64,000 nucleotides of DNA, taken from NCBI GenBank assembly GCA_015179045.1, contig WHUZ01000011.1, forward strand, positions 186,001-250,000, in the 5' to 3' direction. Under the pieces are notes generated by a model. That model was not told where the DNA came from. It was given only the letters and a program-made list of their open reading frames with translations, and did not search any database. Origin of the DNA: Kalaharituber pfeilii. Lineage: Eukaryota; Ascomycota; Pezizomycetes; Pezizales; Pezizaceae. The first letter of the stretch is position 1. The number at the start of each line of letters is the position of its first letter. The translations under genes and the position numbers were made by a program. Positions 35,589 to 48,984 of the stretch are shown here, piece after piece.

Positions 35589-37205
35589 ATGGGATTTCTA
35601 CGAAAACAAAAACTCGGCACCCGAGATGATAAAGTAACGAATGCCTCAGACTTGACATTCAGAGAGTCCATTGTACCTCTTTGTCTAGTCACAATCCTAT
35701 TCTTTCTCTGGGTATATCTCCTTATAGTCGTAATTCTATCATTAATGCTAATATTTCTCTAGGGCTTCGCATACGGACTCCTAGATGTTCTCAATAAGCA
35801 TTTTCAGGTGGCATTGAACATTTCTAGAGCCAAATCATCCGGTTTACAGGCAGCATACTTTGGGTGAGTTCTTGCTGTACCACCTTCCTCTTCTGGTAGC
35901 ATTTATCCAGTGATTTATTCTAACTTCGAAATAATCACAGTGCATATCCTGTAGCATCCTTGACATTCGCCGGCTATATTCTCAAAAGATATGGGTACAA
36001 GCCTACATTCATGACAGGTCTTTGCCTGTATGGCGTGGGGGCTCTATTATTCTGGCCTTCAGGCGTGAAACGCTCGTTTGGAGGATTCTGCGGTGCAACA
36101 TTCGTTATTGGAAGCGGACTTGGAACTCTTGAATCTGCGGCAAATCCCTACCTTGCAGTGTGCGGCCCGCCAAAATATGCTGATATGAGGCTTAATCTCG
36201 CACAGGCCGTACAAGCGGTCGGAACGGTAGTGGGTCCTGTGCTGGCTAGCCAGGTCTTCTTCAAAAATGTGAATGATACTGATCTTGGCTCTGTCCAATG
36301 GGTCTATCTTGGGATTGCAATTTTCGTCTTCCTACTTGCTGCCGTTTTCTACTTTGCCCCGATCCCTGAAATTACCGATGCAGACATGGAACGGCAAGCT
36401 CAAATAATGGCAGGGATGAAAGAGGGGCAAAATGGGCAAAGTGAAGAGCGAGAAGTAAAGCCTATCTTGCATCACTGGAGCCTTCTATGGGCTACCTTTG
36501 CTCAATTCTGCTATGTTGGTGCACAAGGTGAGGCATTTCCCCGTGTCATGAATACCATTAATACTAACAACTGTAGTTGCCGTTGCTAGTTACTTCGTTA
36601 ATTATGTTACTGAAGTCAGAAGTGGCACTTCTAATAGTATGGGGGCCAACTTTCTTGCAATTGCTCAAGGATGCTTTGCCATTGGCCGCTTCATAGGGTC
36701 TGGGGTTATGAAGTTCATTCTCCCACGCAAAGCTCTGCTCATCTTTTTCTCTGGCGTGGTCGTATTCCAGGCCTTGTCAGTAGGATTGAGGGGTAATATA
36801 GGATTATCTATGATAAGTTTGCTTCTTTTCTGGGAATCTATTTGCTTCCCTACGATATTCACGCTTGGTATCAAAGGGCTAGGCAAGCATACCAAAACGG
36901 GCGCAACCTTCATTATCTCTAGCATCATTGGTGGTGCCGTCGTCCCCCCCCTCCTCGGTGTTGCCGCGGACAGCTTTAACGACACTGGAAGGGCTATGAT
37001 CGTACCGTTAGCCTTTTTCATCTGTGGATACTCCTACCCCTTGGCGGTGAACTTCTACCCGCGCCTCAGGCAGATTGTGGATGATTATAGCGGGAGGATG
37101 GAAAATGCCCAAAGTGATGACAAGGAATTAGGCCTCGATGCCATGGATGACGAAAAGCCGGGGGTGACGCTCACAGAGGGGGACAGCTCAATAGAAAAGA
37201 GCTAG
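35589..37205 (+). CDS. FucP-like MFS sugar:H+ symporter
   Basis: Plasma-membrane major facilitator of the fucose/galactose/gluconeogenic family (FHS, FucP-like). Four exons, 35589-35711, 35763-35863, 35941-36527 and 36577-37205, joined by GT-AG introns of 51, 77 and 49 nt; 479 residues with about 12 membrane segments. The N-terminal helix text SIVPLCLVTILFFLWGFAYG, then LLDVLNKHFQ, is diagnostic of this family, and ATFVIGSGLGTLESAANPYL and NLAQAVQAVGTVVGP are the FucP motifs of helices 4-5. After a charged central loop, the second half carries ANFLAIAQGCFAIGRFIGS and a GGAVVPPLLG segment. The start at 35589 was chosen over an in-frame ATG at 35523 because it keeps the usual short charged N-terminus. 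Bacterial relatives carry L-fucose; the fungal substrate is not known. The adjacent AKR remnant and the rhamnose-type genes at 55-62 kb suggest a deoxysugar. Confidence 0.88.
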
Positions 37206-38897
37206 TATGATAAAGAGGCGAAGTAACTGTATTGATATGCTACTGGTATATTTATGGCGTTGAATCTGTCCTGTATAATGTATTCAAATATGTTTCTGGA
37301 GGAGTTTTATGTACGTACAATTGATGATGCTGGACTTTAATGAAGCGAGCGAGATTTAGAATGCATGATTCAACAAGATGCCTATTCTTACCTTTCCTCT
37401 GGTTCAAGTCTACAGTGCCTCTCCTCGACGCTGCTGTATTCTGCATTAAAAGAAGACGCTTGTGTCCATGAACACAAAACTGTACATGACGACTTAAGTA
37501 AATTCATAAAGGCTCTAGATCTGCTTGCCGAGCCGGCTAAATGTGCATCTATGGGACCTCATGCCATACCGAGACCTAAATCTCTGATTACCGGTGTCCT
37601 ATCGCCACTTCTGTTGAATCATCGTTAAATTGGCCAATAGTACGCCCTTTAAGTAACGACGCAGGATCCCTCTGCATCAGGTCATGTTGAGCAGGTATTG
37701 GCGTCTTGGCACAACCGAGCCAAATTAGGCAGTCCATTCCTTTAGAGGCGACAGCATCTATGCTCTACGAGTTCTTACAGCAATCGACGAGCATCCAAAG
37801 TTTCTGACATTTTAAACTTACATGCGTTTTCGCATAATTTGTCCAAAAGAAATTGCATGGTTTGGCTTGTGGGAGGAGCTAGCGCTGTGAGTTCAATATT
37901 GAAATCTAACATCGCGATCGCTGATTGCTGTCTTCTGTTTCACAGTCTGTAGGATTAAAATGTGTGTTCTCGCCCAAACTCGATATGCATAATTGCAATG
38001 CTCAATTTCTTATTCACTACTTTGGAGGACACTCTCCCTTATCAACTACAGATGCTGGCAACTTCCAGCAATTCATTGCTGTGACACCGCAAGGCGAAAT
38101 TGTAAAGCTGACCCTTGTACAATATTAACTCGGACACCCTCTGCGGCGAATGCGGGTTTATATATGATATTGTAATTTCTGCTACACTGAAGACAGGCCC
38201 AGCACCGCGCACCAATAGTGGTGGCCTTTTAAATCACAACACTGAGCTTGCCAGTTTCTCATACCCACGTGCGCTTTGAGTAACAATGGTATTCAAAGAT
38301 ATTACTGTACTGCCGGTGTCGTTAAGGTCTTTATGCTCAGCTTCCGAGCTTTCAATACTTCTGAGGCGCAGGATCTCTCGACCTTTTTTTTTGGGGGGGG
38401 TTCATTGCTCTCTAGCTTTAACCAAGCTTGATCGCTACACTCTGCATACTCATTTAATGCCTCCAAGGTGCAGTTCTCCGCCCCATTAGACGTTCTAACG
38501 GCCTTCGCCGATTTGGGATTTGGCAGCCGCAGAAAATAATTATGGCGCCACACCTTCTTCCTTCCTCAGGAATGGAAAGCCAAACCTGGTCAGTCCAAGA
38601 GTATCATACAGAAATCATATCCTTGCACATATTAGACTTGCTCAGTTATCTTGATGTGGGGAAGAAATTTGTCGCGAATAGATGTGCGGTAGATAGCGGA
38701 TTGAACCCGACTTGGCGGCAAGCAATCTCGCATACACTTGTGAGTGATATGATAATTATCATCCGAATGAGGTGCCAAGTGCGAACGAGGCTACGGGATG
38801 CTGTTGCGGGGGAAGGTTGGGGAATGTACACTGTATGCAGGTGAGCTGGGGTCCTGGGGTTAATTTAATGTTGGTAGGAAATGAACTCGAGTACGTA
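37206..38897. other. intergenic, no supported gene
   Basis: Short frames only. A T9/G9 homopolymer junction lies near 38382-38400. No domain recognised. Confidence 0.4.
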
Positions 38898-39712
38898 TAG
38901 TCTACCCTTGCTATACCGGATCCCTAAAATCTGGCACTTTTCGTCCGGTATAGCAAGGTTCCGGTATAGAATAGAATGCTTGGCAGACAGGGGGGGTGAT
39001 AAAATTTTGTAAATTCAAATAATTACTGAAATAGGAGATGAACGAAGTAAACATCAACTTGTTTCACATCCACCCAAAGACATCAATATGCATCGTCACA
39101 AAATCTAGAAAAATGTCGGGCCTTGAGTGTGCTTGAGAAGCATCAAATATGTAAACATTGACTAGAACCAAAATATGCTAAAGAAAAGTTAAGTGAATTC
39201 GATAAACATCTTTGAGATGAATTGGTAAGATTACTGTACTTTAACTTAACTTTGATATCCAAGGTATCGAATTTATTATTTTAAGCTGACCAGTAGCTGT
39301 ATCTACTAAGTCAGGTATTTTGAAATAAAGTGGTAAGTGGTTAGCAATTAATCTCGGAACATGGAACAAGAAGCAACGAAGTGCCCAGTTTCTAATTACT
39401 CGAACAACATTGTAGCAAGTGATGGTAGCAGTAGTACGAACGGCATTAGCAGAAGCAGTGACAGCAGTGGTGGCAGCCAAGTGTGAAATGGAGTAGTCTA
39501 AGATGTATTAGTATTAGCGCGTCCGGTATAGCAGATATTATTTGTATGGAGACAGGGGGGTACTTGTCTGGAGGTTTCTGTCCGGTCCGGAATTGTTAGG
39601 GCATCCGGTATAGCAAGGGCGATTTGTATGGGGAACGGATGTTGCAGCCAGAGGCCATCCGGTATAGCAAGGTTTCCGGTATAGCGAGGTCCGGTATAGC
39701 AAGGGTAGACTG
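38898..39712 (-). mobile_element. pogo/Tc1-like MITE, copy 2
   Basis: 815 bp with the family termini (TAGTCTACCCTTGCTATACC at left, reverse-complement CAGTCTACCCTTGCTATACC at right) and TA on both sides (38896-38897, 39713-39714). The right end carries four consecutive CCGGTATAGC motifs. The internal AGC-rich block at 39420-39480 is shorter than in copy 1. The strand given is arbitrary. Confidence 0.85.
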
Positions 39713-40721
39713 TATATATTCCTCTTTGGAAATTATGGTGCGCTTGCGGATATTTAGCTCAGTGATGAAAGCACGATATTCCGCAGACTAACTAGCTTTA
39801 TCCATTCGCAAGCCGATATCAACGAGCCAATCAAGAGATAAGCCCCCTATGAAGCGAATTACTCTCATTAAGTATTACTCCACAGATCTGTGGTGCGACA
39901 TTTGCCTCTGTCGTGAGTTGAGTAGCAAGTTGTGTAAGCGTAAGGTTTGAGAAATTCATGTTGGTTCATGATCCTAGTGGGGCTAAAGCGGGGCAAGGTA
40001 ACTCCAGGGAAAATTCCGCAATGAATGGGGGTGGTGTAATCTGGTTCTCGCCTCGTGGTGGGGGTGGGGAGGCCCCCACGGGGTAGTGCAACCAGGCTAG
40101 TGGGGTAGGGGGATATTTTTGTTGTGAACTCCCAGGTACAAAATTCGCAACATGAACGTTAAATGGTGCAGGGGTTGACAAGCGCAGGTGAGACAGCGGT
40201 AGTTCAGGGCAGATATCGACTAGGTACCCCTATCCAGCCGGACAATTACCGGGAGAATGCAGCAACTTTAATCTACTGCGTAATATGAGATATATTTCTA
40301 TATGCTAGGTAGAGGGTGCTCAATCTTGACGTTTCTCCGACCATTTGCCCGTGAGCCGGGCTGGTCTGCTCGTCTCGCCTAAGTCGGTGTGCATGTCATG
40401 GCCAATAAGTCTTGGAAATTGGGTATGTGAACAACGTGAGTACGAGAGCACAAAAAATACATCCAATGCGAAGTATTAGAGAGGGCCATTTATAATACTT
40501 ACTTACATTAGTCTGGTTGCACCGACCCTCCGACCGTAACTGTATGCATATGATACGAGTACATGAATTACTATGATACGACTTTATTAGTGTGTGTCTC
40601 CACTAGCAGCAATTTCGGCAGCCACACGTCTAGGCATGCTTTCTAGAAAGATAACGCAGAGCACTTCGCCACCCATGCGGACAACCCCTGGTGTTCGGGA
40701 ATTTATGCTGGCACTCGCCAC

Positions 40722-40910
40722 TGGCATTTAGTGATGCAGGTGGGGCTGTTATGGCCATGCGCGAAAAGCCTACCGGATCGGGGATGGAATTGCTACTGGC
40801 GGGTATTTTCCATAGAATTTTGCTCCCAAAGTCAGGTACTGTACAGCCCTTAGCCTCACCTGCTCACAACCGCCTATAACTTGGCCCCCACCTGCATCAC
40901 TAAATGCTGG
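40722..40910. repeat. inverted repeat, 24-bp arms
   Basis: TGGCATTTAGTGATGCAGGT (40722 onward, continuing GGGG) is matched in reverse complement near 40887-40910 with one mismatch (CAGCATTTAGTGATGCAGGT). About 140 bp separate the arms. Could be a small degraded TIR element or a long hairpin; no target duplication was resolved. Confidence 0.6.
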
Positions 40911-42035
40911 TAACGGGTATCCCTTGGTCAAAATTCATGCATGTTTCAACTGACCAAGGGTACCGGAAGTTGACCGTTTTCATCCCTGTTCATCAGACAG
41001 AGCTCACGCAGTCCATGATTTAGCATCTACAGAAATAGTTATGTTGCATGAACTCACTGCATTATTGTCATGAATTATGTTAACTATATGGATTCTAATT
41101 GTGAACCCAATGGAAATAACCAAAGTGGCAGCTATTCTATTATGTGCAGAGTGATATATCTGATACTAATATAGTGAGTTTGAGAAATTGAAGCAGAAGG
41201 TGAAGGACAGGAAAGATGATGGATCGCTAGAAATCTGCTAACAAGACACCCTGTGACAAATTTCTGTATACAGTGATGAGTGGCACAGCTACTGAGCTAT
41301 TGTCGAGGTATTAGTACGTAAGATGAGGTTAGAGGTCAGCAAGTCTAGTTTGAGACTGGGACAAAGGTATGTACCTCATTTATTCCATAAACTCAATATT
41401 TTTTTCCTACATATAGCCATCAAGTAGGCAGGTTCCTCCACGTGACGGTTGAATTGATTCAAGAAGACTTCCCAATTTGGTGTCTAGTGCCCAAATTTGG
41501 ATATGAAACCCCCCCCCCCTCACCCCCCCCAAAAAAAAAAAAAAAAATATGTCGTTAAAAATCTCCGATAGTTGTACTCAACATTACCGGTATATTCCTT
41601 TTTTTTTTTTCCCTTAATGTTCCCTGCCACTGTCAAATTCAGGAAAAACACACACAATCCCGATCGCGCCTTTTTAGGATACTATTATGTACAGTTACCA
41701 TAACTACTTTAACTTGATAGTGTGCCTACCATTATGCTCCCATGGAGAAGAAACAACTCCACCGACTAAAGCAAAACAAATAAAACAACAATAACATGAA
41801 AGCAGACACACATTAAAGATATAGCAAGGAAAATAAAAAAGCAACATGATCCCAGAACCGCGGCTAAACTAGACAAAGAATAAAAAGACAGGATATAAAG
41901 CAACATTGCGGATGGGCATTTGGAAAAATGCAAGAAAACGCTTGAATTATCGTCGTCATTGTCAGACGTCAACGTTAACGCGTTTACATTCTGATTTCTC
42001 TGTAAACCCGGCAGCCATATTTTGAATTCTCCTTA

Positions 42036-42075
42036 GTACTACTACTACTATTACTACTACTGCTACTACTACTAT
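42036..42075 (+). repeat. TAC/CTA trinucleotide microsatellite
   Basis: Imperfect run of ACTACTACT with TTA and TGC interruptions, about 40 bases, downstream of the minus-strand regulator stop. Confidence 0.85.
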
Positions 42076-42196
42076 TTGTTATAATAGAAGCAATAAGAGA
42101 ACACTCCCGGAGAATAAATAGGATACCTCTTCCCCACCCCTCAACTCAATCCAGCCTCAGAAGCTGCGCCGCAAACCTTCATGGTTATCCAACGAG

Positions 42197-45100
42197 TCAC
42201 TCTCGAAAAAGCCAATCACTCGCCCCTTGCTCTGCCGGCGGCGGTAACGACGCAAAGCTCTGAATCGGTGTGTCACCCGCATTGGACCCGACTGCTTCTA
42301 TATAACCAGCTGTGCACACAGGCACCCGCGGGAAGTTAAACCAATTAAAGACATCCAAGTACTCGAATGTGTGAGGATTGTTCATCACGAGTTGCTGGTT
42401 CGCTATGCCGCTTGCTAGACCCGTCATATGGGGGTTCGGCGACATTGATGCAAGGTGATTCGGTGTGAGAGCGTTGTGGTGGTGATGGTGACCGTGGGGT
42501 TGTGGTGTTGCGGGGCCAGGTGTGCTGGTGGGCGGGTATAGAGAGCCGTTGTAATGGCCTGGGGTTGTCATGCCATTCAGATGACCGCTGTCGGCATACG
42601 AGGCGGTAACGGTTTTGAATTTGTTAGCGTTAGGTTGTCTTGATATGAGTACGTCAACTGCGTAAGCGGTGCGCCGCATGTCTGCCAGTATCGCTACGCA
42701 CGACGACTTCTTTGAATCGCCTCCAGGTACAGAGGTAGCGCCGGGTGTGGCGTCTCTTTCCTCAGCCTGTCCTGAACTGTTTGTTTGCTTATGGTTCCCC
42801 TCCGCATCAACATCTCTCCCCATCATGTTCAGACCATCCTCGCCCACAGCTCCAGCCAATTCGTCAAGAACTCGCTGGAGAATAGTGGCATATCGCTCCG
42901 CCGTCTCATATATCCTTCCCATCATATGCAGTGCATCAAGGAACAGTTTGATATCCAGAATCATTGCATAGTCCGTCGTGCTGGCGTGGACTAGCAGTAA
43001 TCTTGCCGAAACCCATAAAGTGAATGCAAATGTGCTTCCAAGCTGGCTTAGCATATTGTTCTCAATTACGATTTTCGTTAACGCTGCTATGTTTTCAACA
43101 GCCGAGAGACATCTTTGCCCGGCACTGTATGAGGGTCCAAATATCGATGAACGGTTCGAGGGGTACGCTGCGACAGAATGTAGTCGGATAACTGCTGTAT
43201 TGTAAGCTGCATGTAGGAGTGCCCACCCAGGATCCACTGCACTGCTGCTCGGCCCCATGTTTAGAGCTCTCGTAAAGTTACCGTACTGCATTGGCAGCGA
43301 GTACTTCCAGCTAGTTAAAGCCTTGTCCAGAGTTCGATATTTTCGCTGCCAGACTTCTACATCTGACAAATTGTTAATATCAATTGTTTTCCGGAGGAAA
43401 CGGTGTATGCGTCCAAGTAGACCAAGTATTTCAATTAGGAAACTAAACGATGAAAGTGTATTGATATTGCTCACACTGTTGTCGGCTTGTTTGGTAGGAG
43501 TTCGGAACCATCGAGTAATAGTGGGTTCGTTTCTATCCCATAACTCGTCAAGACAAGGAAGAAGCCGTTCAATCTCATCTTCGTCCAGAGTCAAGTCCAA
43601 CGATGTTCCCAATGAGGAATATATGTCTAAAGCGTAAACCATCCAGAATAGTCTCCTCCTTCCTTCTTGCTCTATCCAATCCTTGGGCTCCGGAAGCATT
43701 CCAACTCCCCATGTCGATATAGAAGGTAGTTCCTTACCAGTTCCACTGATCAGAAAAGCCGGAGAGTTACTAGGCTCCGTGTTCAGCCCTAGGTGTACGG
43801 CCATTCGTGTAGTTAGCGCAAGCAGGCCCCATCCAGACGGTCCATTCGTTGAACCAACAACGTCCAGGGCGATAATAATCATCGCTCGAAGAGATTGGAT
43901 TGATGGATTTTCTAAAGCATTGAATATAACCTTTTGTTTTGTCAATGCCTTGAATTGCTTTTTGTATTCCGGATCTAGGCGTCTGTCTGTAGAGAATCGG
44001 AGAGCTGCGGCAGAAATAGCAAAAAGTAAATTTATATCCTCTGGTTGTTGTTCTGAGACTGGTCTGTTGAAGTACGAGTCCAGCAATGTCTGGCGGTGGA
44101 GTATAGGGCATCCAGGCTGAACTTTTGCAAAATACAAATCTATCAATTGATAAAGGATATCATCTGATGGGAGATCCGGGTCAAATCTTTTCGTTGATGA
44201 CGACCTGAGGTTGCCAGTGGCTGCCAATGCATGATGAGCAGTCCCACCATCGATGTCCATGTGTACAGTGCTGTTGATCCGATCTTGGTATAACTCTGCC
44301 GTAGAGTTTGTGGAAGGGGAGCATATAACGTCAGGATGATTATCTTTGCCCAGCTGTACTTGTGAAACGTTGGGAAGGCTATTACGTGATATATAGCTGT
44401 TGCCATTCGTAGGCGTGCTTTTATGTGGGTCCTGGCCAATACACGATAGGGAGTCTAATGGTGAAGCCGGTGATGATTGATTGGAGCTCGCCGATGCGTT
44501 TGAGAATGATTGAAGCTGCTGAGCTTTGGCGTGCGCTTCTAGGATTCTCGCATGAGAAGCAAGCATCCTCTCAACTCGGTCTACATTGTACCATATGCCA
44601 ATTAGTTGCAGAACCATGCAGTGAGCATGGGACTTTCCTTACCGAGCCTCTCCTCTAATTCCCTACCAATACCAGCCCGCAACCCCGGCTTTTTCTTTTG
44701 TTTATAAACGCATTCCTGTTCTTTTTACACATAATGTAGAAGAATTAGCCTCCAATGAGCCGGAAAATCTTTCACACGTATTTCATGCAGGTGTGAAATG
44801 ACACGGAACAAAAGGAAGGTGCAATACTGCTTCGTTGACACCGCAAGCAACTCGGCAGCATTCGGTCACATTTGACCTTGCGATGTTTACAGGTCTCGCA
44901 GCTAGACAGAATTGGGATCGACAGCCTTCTACATTAGCCTACGTTTTGAAGAAACTGAAGCAATTTCTATGTATTTATACAGAGAAAGCAACGCTCCACA
45001 ACTGGCGCAACGTCGAATCGCACAACACAAAGGGTATCAAATAGCACAGAAAGAAATATGAAGCAGAAAGCGGGAGGAGCAGCGGACTAACGATGACATC

Positions 45101-45465
45101 TGATCCTCGACTTTTCTCCTTTTAGCACTCTGTTGCTCGTCATTATCTCCTCCGTCGACTTCAAAATCTTGCCGATTTCCGCCAGATTCCTCCCCTTCGA
45201 CCGCATTTCCATGCTGCCGTTCAGTGGTTGCTATGGTTGAGGTTCGTCTGGGAATAGTGCCTATGGAACTTTTGTTCATTTGCAAGCTTGTTGAGTTGGA
45301 CGCAGGATTTGCAACAGCAATCGTCTCTGAAGGGCTTCCGGTATCGCTAACACTTCCACTGCTTCTATTGCTCCGCGAAGTCATTGCGCTAGTTGTATCC
45401 ACAACTCGCCCTAAAGACATATTTGTAGGGAATCCCTTCGATCCTGAAGTCATGATTTCCGACAT
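42197..45465 (-). CDS. large Zn2Cys6 transcription factor (Fungal_trans domain)
   Basis: Four exons on the minus strand: 45092-45465, 44828-44901, 44643-44720 and 42197-44580, with introns of 190, 107 and 62 nt; 969 residues. Splicing brings together a perfect zinc cluster: CETCKHRKVKCDRMLPSC then LRCQRSKQEC (C-x2-C-x6-C-x6-C-x2-C-x6-C), preceded by a basic KRRKVEDQ that may be a nuclear signal and followed by a linker (KKKPGLRAGIGRELEERL) and a coiled-coil-like heptad DRVERMLASHARILEAHA. The middle-homology region (PF04082) covers LYFAKVQPGCPILHRQTLL, GWGLLALTTRMAVHLGLN and EQEGRRRLFWMVYALDIY. A poly-His stretch HGHHHHHN lies near the C-terminus. Size and layout suit a pathway regulator of carbon use. 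It is the only intact regulator between the FucP-like transporter and the rhamnose-type genes, which makes it a candidate activator, but nothing in the sequence proves the target. Confidence 0.92.
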
Positions 45466-47308
45466 TTTATTTCTGGGTGCGAGGCTTTTTCGTGATATAT
45501 GTTAATAACTATCAACGCCTTCAAAAAAGGAAAAGAAAAAAGGAAGTTCTGCTTGAAAAAACGGGATTCAAAAAGGAAAAACAAAAGTAGTAAGCCCAGA
45601 TCCAAAATCGCGAACGGAACTCTTAAGGAGATGCCATCTCTGCTCTGTCAGTTATACTGCGGGCTAGGAGTGGGGGCTCACGGGGATGGTTCCTATGCAA
45701 GCCAGGGGACAAGTGAAGTTTTATTTGAGCACCCGGCTAAGGTCTACCGTAGAGGGTTTTAATGTGCGCTTTGCTTAACACAGCCACACTTTTCAAGCTC
45801 TTTTATCAAAACATAGTATTTGCGATTTTAGAATTGTGGGATTTCGGTCACAGGTAAAGCCCAACACAAATGTCTCAGTTGGGAAGTCTGCAGGTCTTAC
45901 AAGAGCCCTCCTGTGAATGACGGTGGGTAGCGCGGAGGCCACTAGCTCGTGCATGCTGTGTGGGGTCAACACCGGGGTATTCATGGGTGGCAAACCCAGT
46001 CTAGAAAGGATGGATCTATGATAGAACCCAAGTTCCTCGAGCTCTGGATATTGCTTAATCGAGCTTGTTGTGTTCTTCGTTTCCTCAGCCGGCTGAAGCT
46101 TAGCTTGTCACCATTCAACCAAGAAGTCTTATGATCAATTTAAGGACAGATTGGTGAGCTCGAATATTTCGGCTTACCTGAACATGGGCTGTCAAATTCT
46201 GGGGCTTCCCCACACCACTTACCCTCGCCTAGCCCCCACACCACTTACCCTCGCCTAGCACCATGAGAGGTGCGGGAAGTAATGCGCATTCTGCTTGGTT
46301 TCAGACATTTGGCCACTTCATCCGGCATTAGCATAGCTACTTAGCCTCTTCCCTCATGGACAACTCTGATTTGAAGAGAGAAAAAACTGGTAACTGGGAG
46401 AGACATGCACGTGATAGCCGCGGTTAGTTCAACCATTGGCTGCCGGACCCTGGAAGCAGTGATTGATGACCCCTGCCTTTTCATGTATGTTTTGGTATCT
46501 AAAGTCCAAAACTCTGGCCGATGGATACTGAGTAAGACTGGATCGAATGTGTCCACTAGGTAGAATACCTCCAAGATAATAATCCTTCATATTTCTCAGG
46601 GACAATGTCGTAGGTAGAAGGCATCAAATAACAGAATCCATTCTTCGGAACCCTCCCTGTAACTATTTTTCTGACTTCAGTTAGCAATCAATTGCAGCAC
46701 CGTTAATTGTAACAATGCCCAGGAGATACCAACTGGATGCCCTCAATGGATGCGGAGAAAATGTGTTCAGGTTCAACTATGGTGGGAGAAAATATTGGGG
46801 TTAGAAGAAGAATCCAATGGTGGACGCTAAACTGAGAACAGATCGCACCTATCTGCGGGCAATGGCGAAACTCACAGACCTTCTAGGTGAAGTAAGTGGT
46901 TGCCAAAGCTAGATTGAAGTAGTGGGCCTGGTTATGAGAGAGGAAAACTGTAGAGGGGACACGGCAATGTCGAGTCAGCACTTAAAATAAGTTCCTCTTA
47001 AATGAAGCAGAGGTCTGAATCGCGAGTAGTAGCGCAAGGTAATGGCTGCGGGCTGTAATGTACAGGCCATTCGCAGTGTGCGACGTAATAATTAAGTTCC
47101 TGTGTCAAGCTCCAGAAGAAATGGAAATCTCCGACAGCGCCTTCTACGCATTAAATACTTTTTACCATGGAACTGGAATTTTAACGTAAGTTAGCTGTAC
47201 TTTGGACATGAATTCTCAAGCTCCTCTTCGCCTCTCCATTATATGATAATGATTCAAACTTTATAGCTGTCAGTAATCAATTTCTAGAGTACACAACGGA
47301 GGGATATA
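45466..47308. other. intergenic, promoter side of regulator
   Basis: No supported gene; short frames only. Includes a direct repeat at 46208-46259. Confidence 0.4.
46208..46259 (+). repeat. 27-bp direct repeat, two copies
   Basis: CCCACACCACTTACCCTCGC followed by CTAGC occurs at 46208-46232 and 46235-46259 with no mismatch. Confidence 0.85.
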
Positions 47309-48110
47309 CAGTCTACCCTTGCTATACCGGACCTCGCTATACCGGAAACCTTGCTATACCGGATGGCCTCTAGCCGCGACATCCGTTCCCCATACAAATC
47401 GCCCTTACTATACCAGACACCCTAACAATTTCGGACCGGACAGAAACCTCCAGACAAGTACCCCCTGTCTCCATACAAATAATATTTGCTATACCGGACA
47501 CACTAATACTAATACATCTTAGACTACCCCATTTCACACTTGGCTGCCATCACTGCTGCCACTACTGCTGCACTGCTTGTGCTATCGCCGCTGCTACCGC
47601 TGCTACCATCACTTGCTACAATGTTGTTCAAGTAATGAAAACTGAGCACTTCATTGCTTCTTTTTCCATGTACTATCATTTCCGAGATCAATTGCTAGCC
47701 ACTTATCACTTTGTCTCAAAATATCTGACAAAGTAGATACAGCTACTGGTCAGCCGTAAATAATAAGTTAGATACTTAGGATATCCAAGTTGAGTTAAAG
47801 TACAGTGATCTTACCAATACATCTCAAAAATGTTTACCAAATTCACTTAACTTTGGTTCTAGTCGACATTTACATAGTTGATATTTTTCAAGCACGTTTT
47901 TCTAGATTTTGTGAACGACGCATATTGATGTATTTCGTTGGGTATGGGAATGATTTGATGTTTTCATTTATTTCCTACTTCAGTAATTATTTTAAATCTG
48001 AAAACCATTTTCACCCCCTGTCTGCCAAGCATTTTATTCTATACCGGAACCTTGCTATACCGGACGAAAAGTTCCAGATTTTAGCGATCCGGTATAGCAA
48101 GGGTAGACTG
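47309..48110 (+). mobile_element. pogo/Tc1-like MITE, copy 3
   Basis: 802 bp between TA at 47307-47308 and 48111-48112; both outer ends read CAGTCTACCCTTGCTATACC in inverted orientation, making this the best-preserved copy. Orientation is opposite to copy 2. The internal (GCT)-type block at 47545-47620 is the reverse complement of the AGC block of the other copies. Confidence 0.88.
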
Positions 48111-48112
48111 TA

Positions 48113-48984
48113 TCAAAGGATGCAGCCTGAGCCCAACAGCAGCTTTAGTACCTTTCGGACTTACGTTTTGAATGCCCTTAGTGCAACATCGACTGGCCTT
48201 CCTGGCCTACAGTATGGCTCTCGGTTTATGGGAGGATATGTGCACGAAGCTAGCAGAGGCAGTCATAGCCGGCCCTAACGTCGCCAATTGCAACGAGGCG
48301 AGACGCTCAGAGTATGGTGCAGAGAACCTCCGTCGCGTGCAGTATGACCGCCGTCGGTGACACTCGCAATACATGCTTTCCCACCACCCTCTCGATGCTC
48401 CACTATGAATGCCAGCGTGTGAATCATCATGAAGCTTGACAATCACGTAGGAATCTTGAGTAAACATACAGCCTTCATATTTGCATCTACTATGTATATA
48501 TGCGTCAAAATTGTCAATGTGGTGACAGAAAATTTAATTGGCAGATAGAGTAGTCAGAAATATACCAACTGCCAACGTATTACTGCACGCTGTTTGGCTA
48601 TATTGTGGTCGATAGACGTTGTATGCTCATAACTTTAATAACACTTGCTAATTGTCTAAATCTCAACATAGCCCGTCATATATTCCGGCATCGTATGTAA
48701 GGACCTCTCATAGATATTGCAGTGACGTATCTGTTAAAGGACGTGGTGGGGGCCTCTTGTTCTCCGACATACTTGTACTTGTAGTTGCAGTGTAATCTAT
48801 TCAACGAAGTATACTAGTATGATGGAAAGTACCTGGTAGCATGAAGTTATAAGTAGTAATGGGGACTATCAACTATATCTGGAGTATCGAGCCTGCCTTG
48901 GTTTATAAATGTCAGTTTTACGACCATATGCAGGGATCATCCCACACACCTTAAAGGTTTGCATTTTTATTATATGAGTGGATC
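48113..48984. other. intergenic, no supported gene
   Basis: Short overlapping frames at 48172-48467 on both strands show no recognisable domain. Confidence 0.4.

Larger units (their letters stand above)
39715..42196. other. intergenic with inverted repeat and microsatellite
   Basis: No supported gene. Contains the 24-bp inverted repeat at 40722-40910, a second stem at about 40916-40967 (ATCCCTTGGTCA against TGACCAAGGGTA), C- and A-runs at 41510-41547 and a (TAC)-type microsatellite at 42036-42075. Confidence 0.4.

Noticed and set aside
42669..44120. Plus-strand frames of 100-145 codons
   Set aside because: Antisense shadows of the 969-aa Zn2Cys6 regulator.
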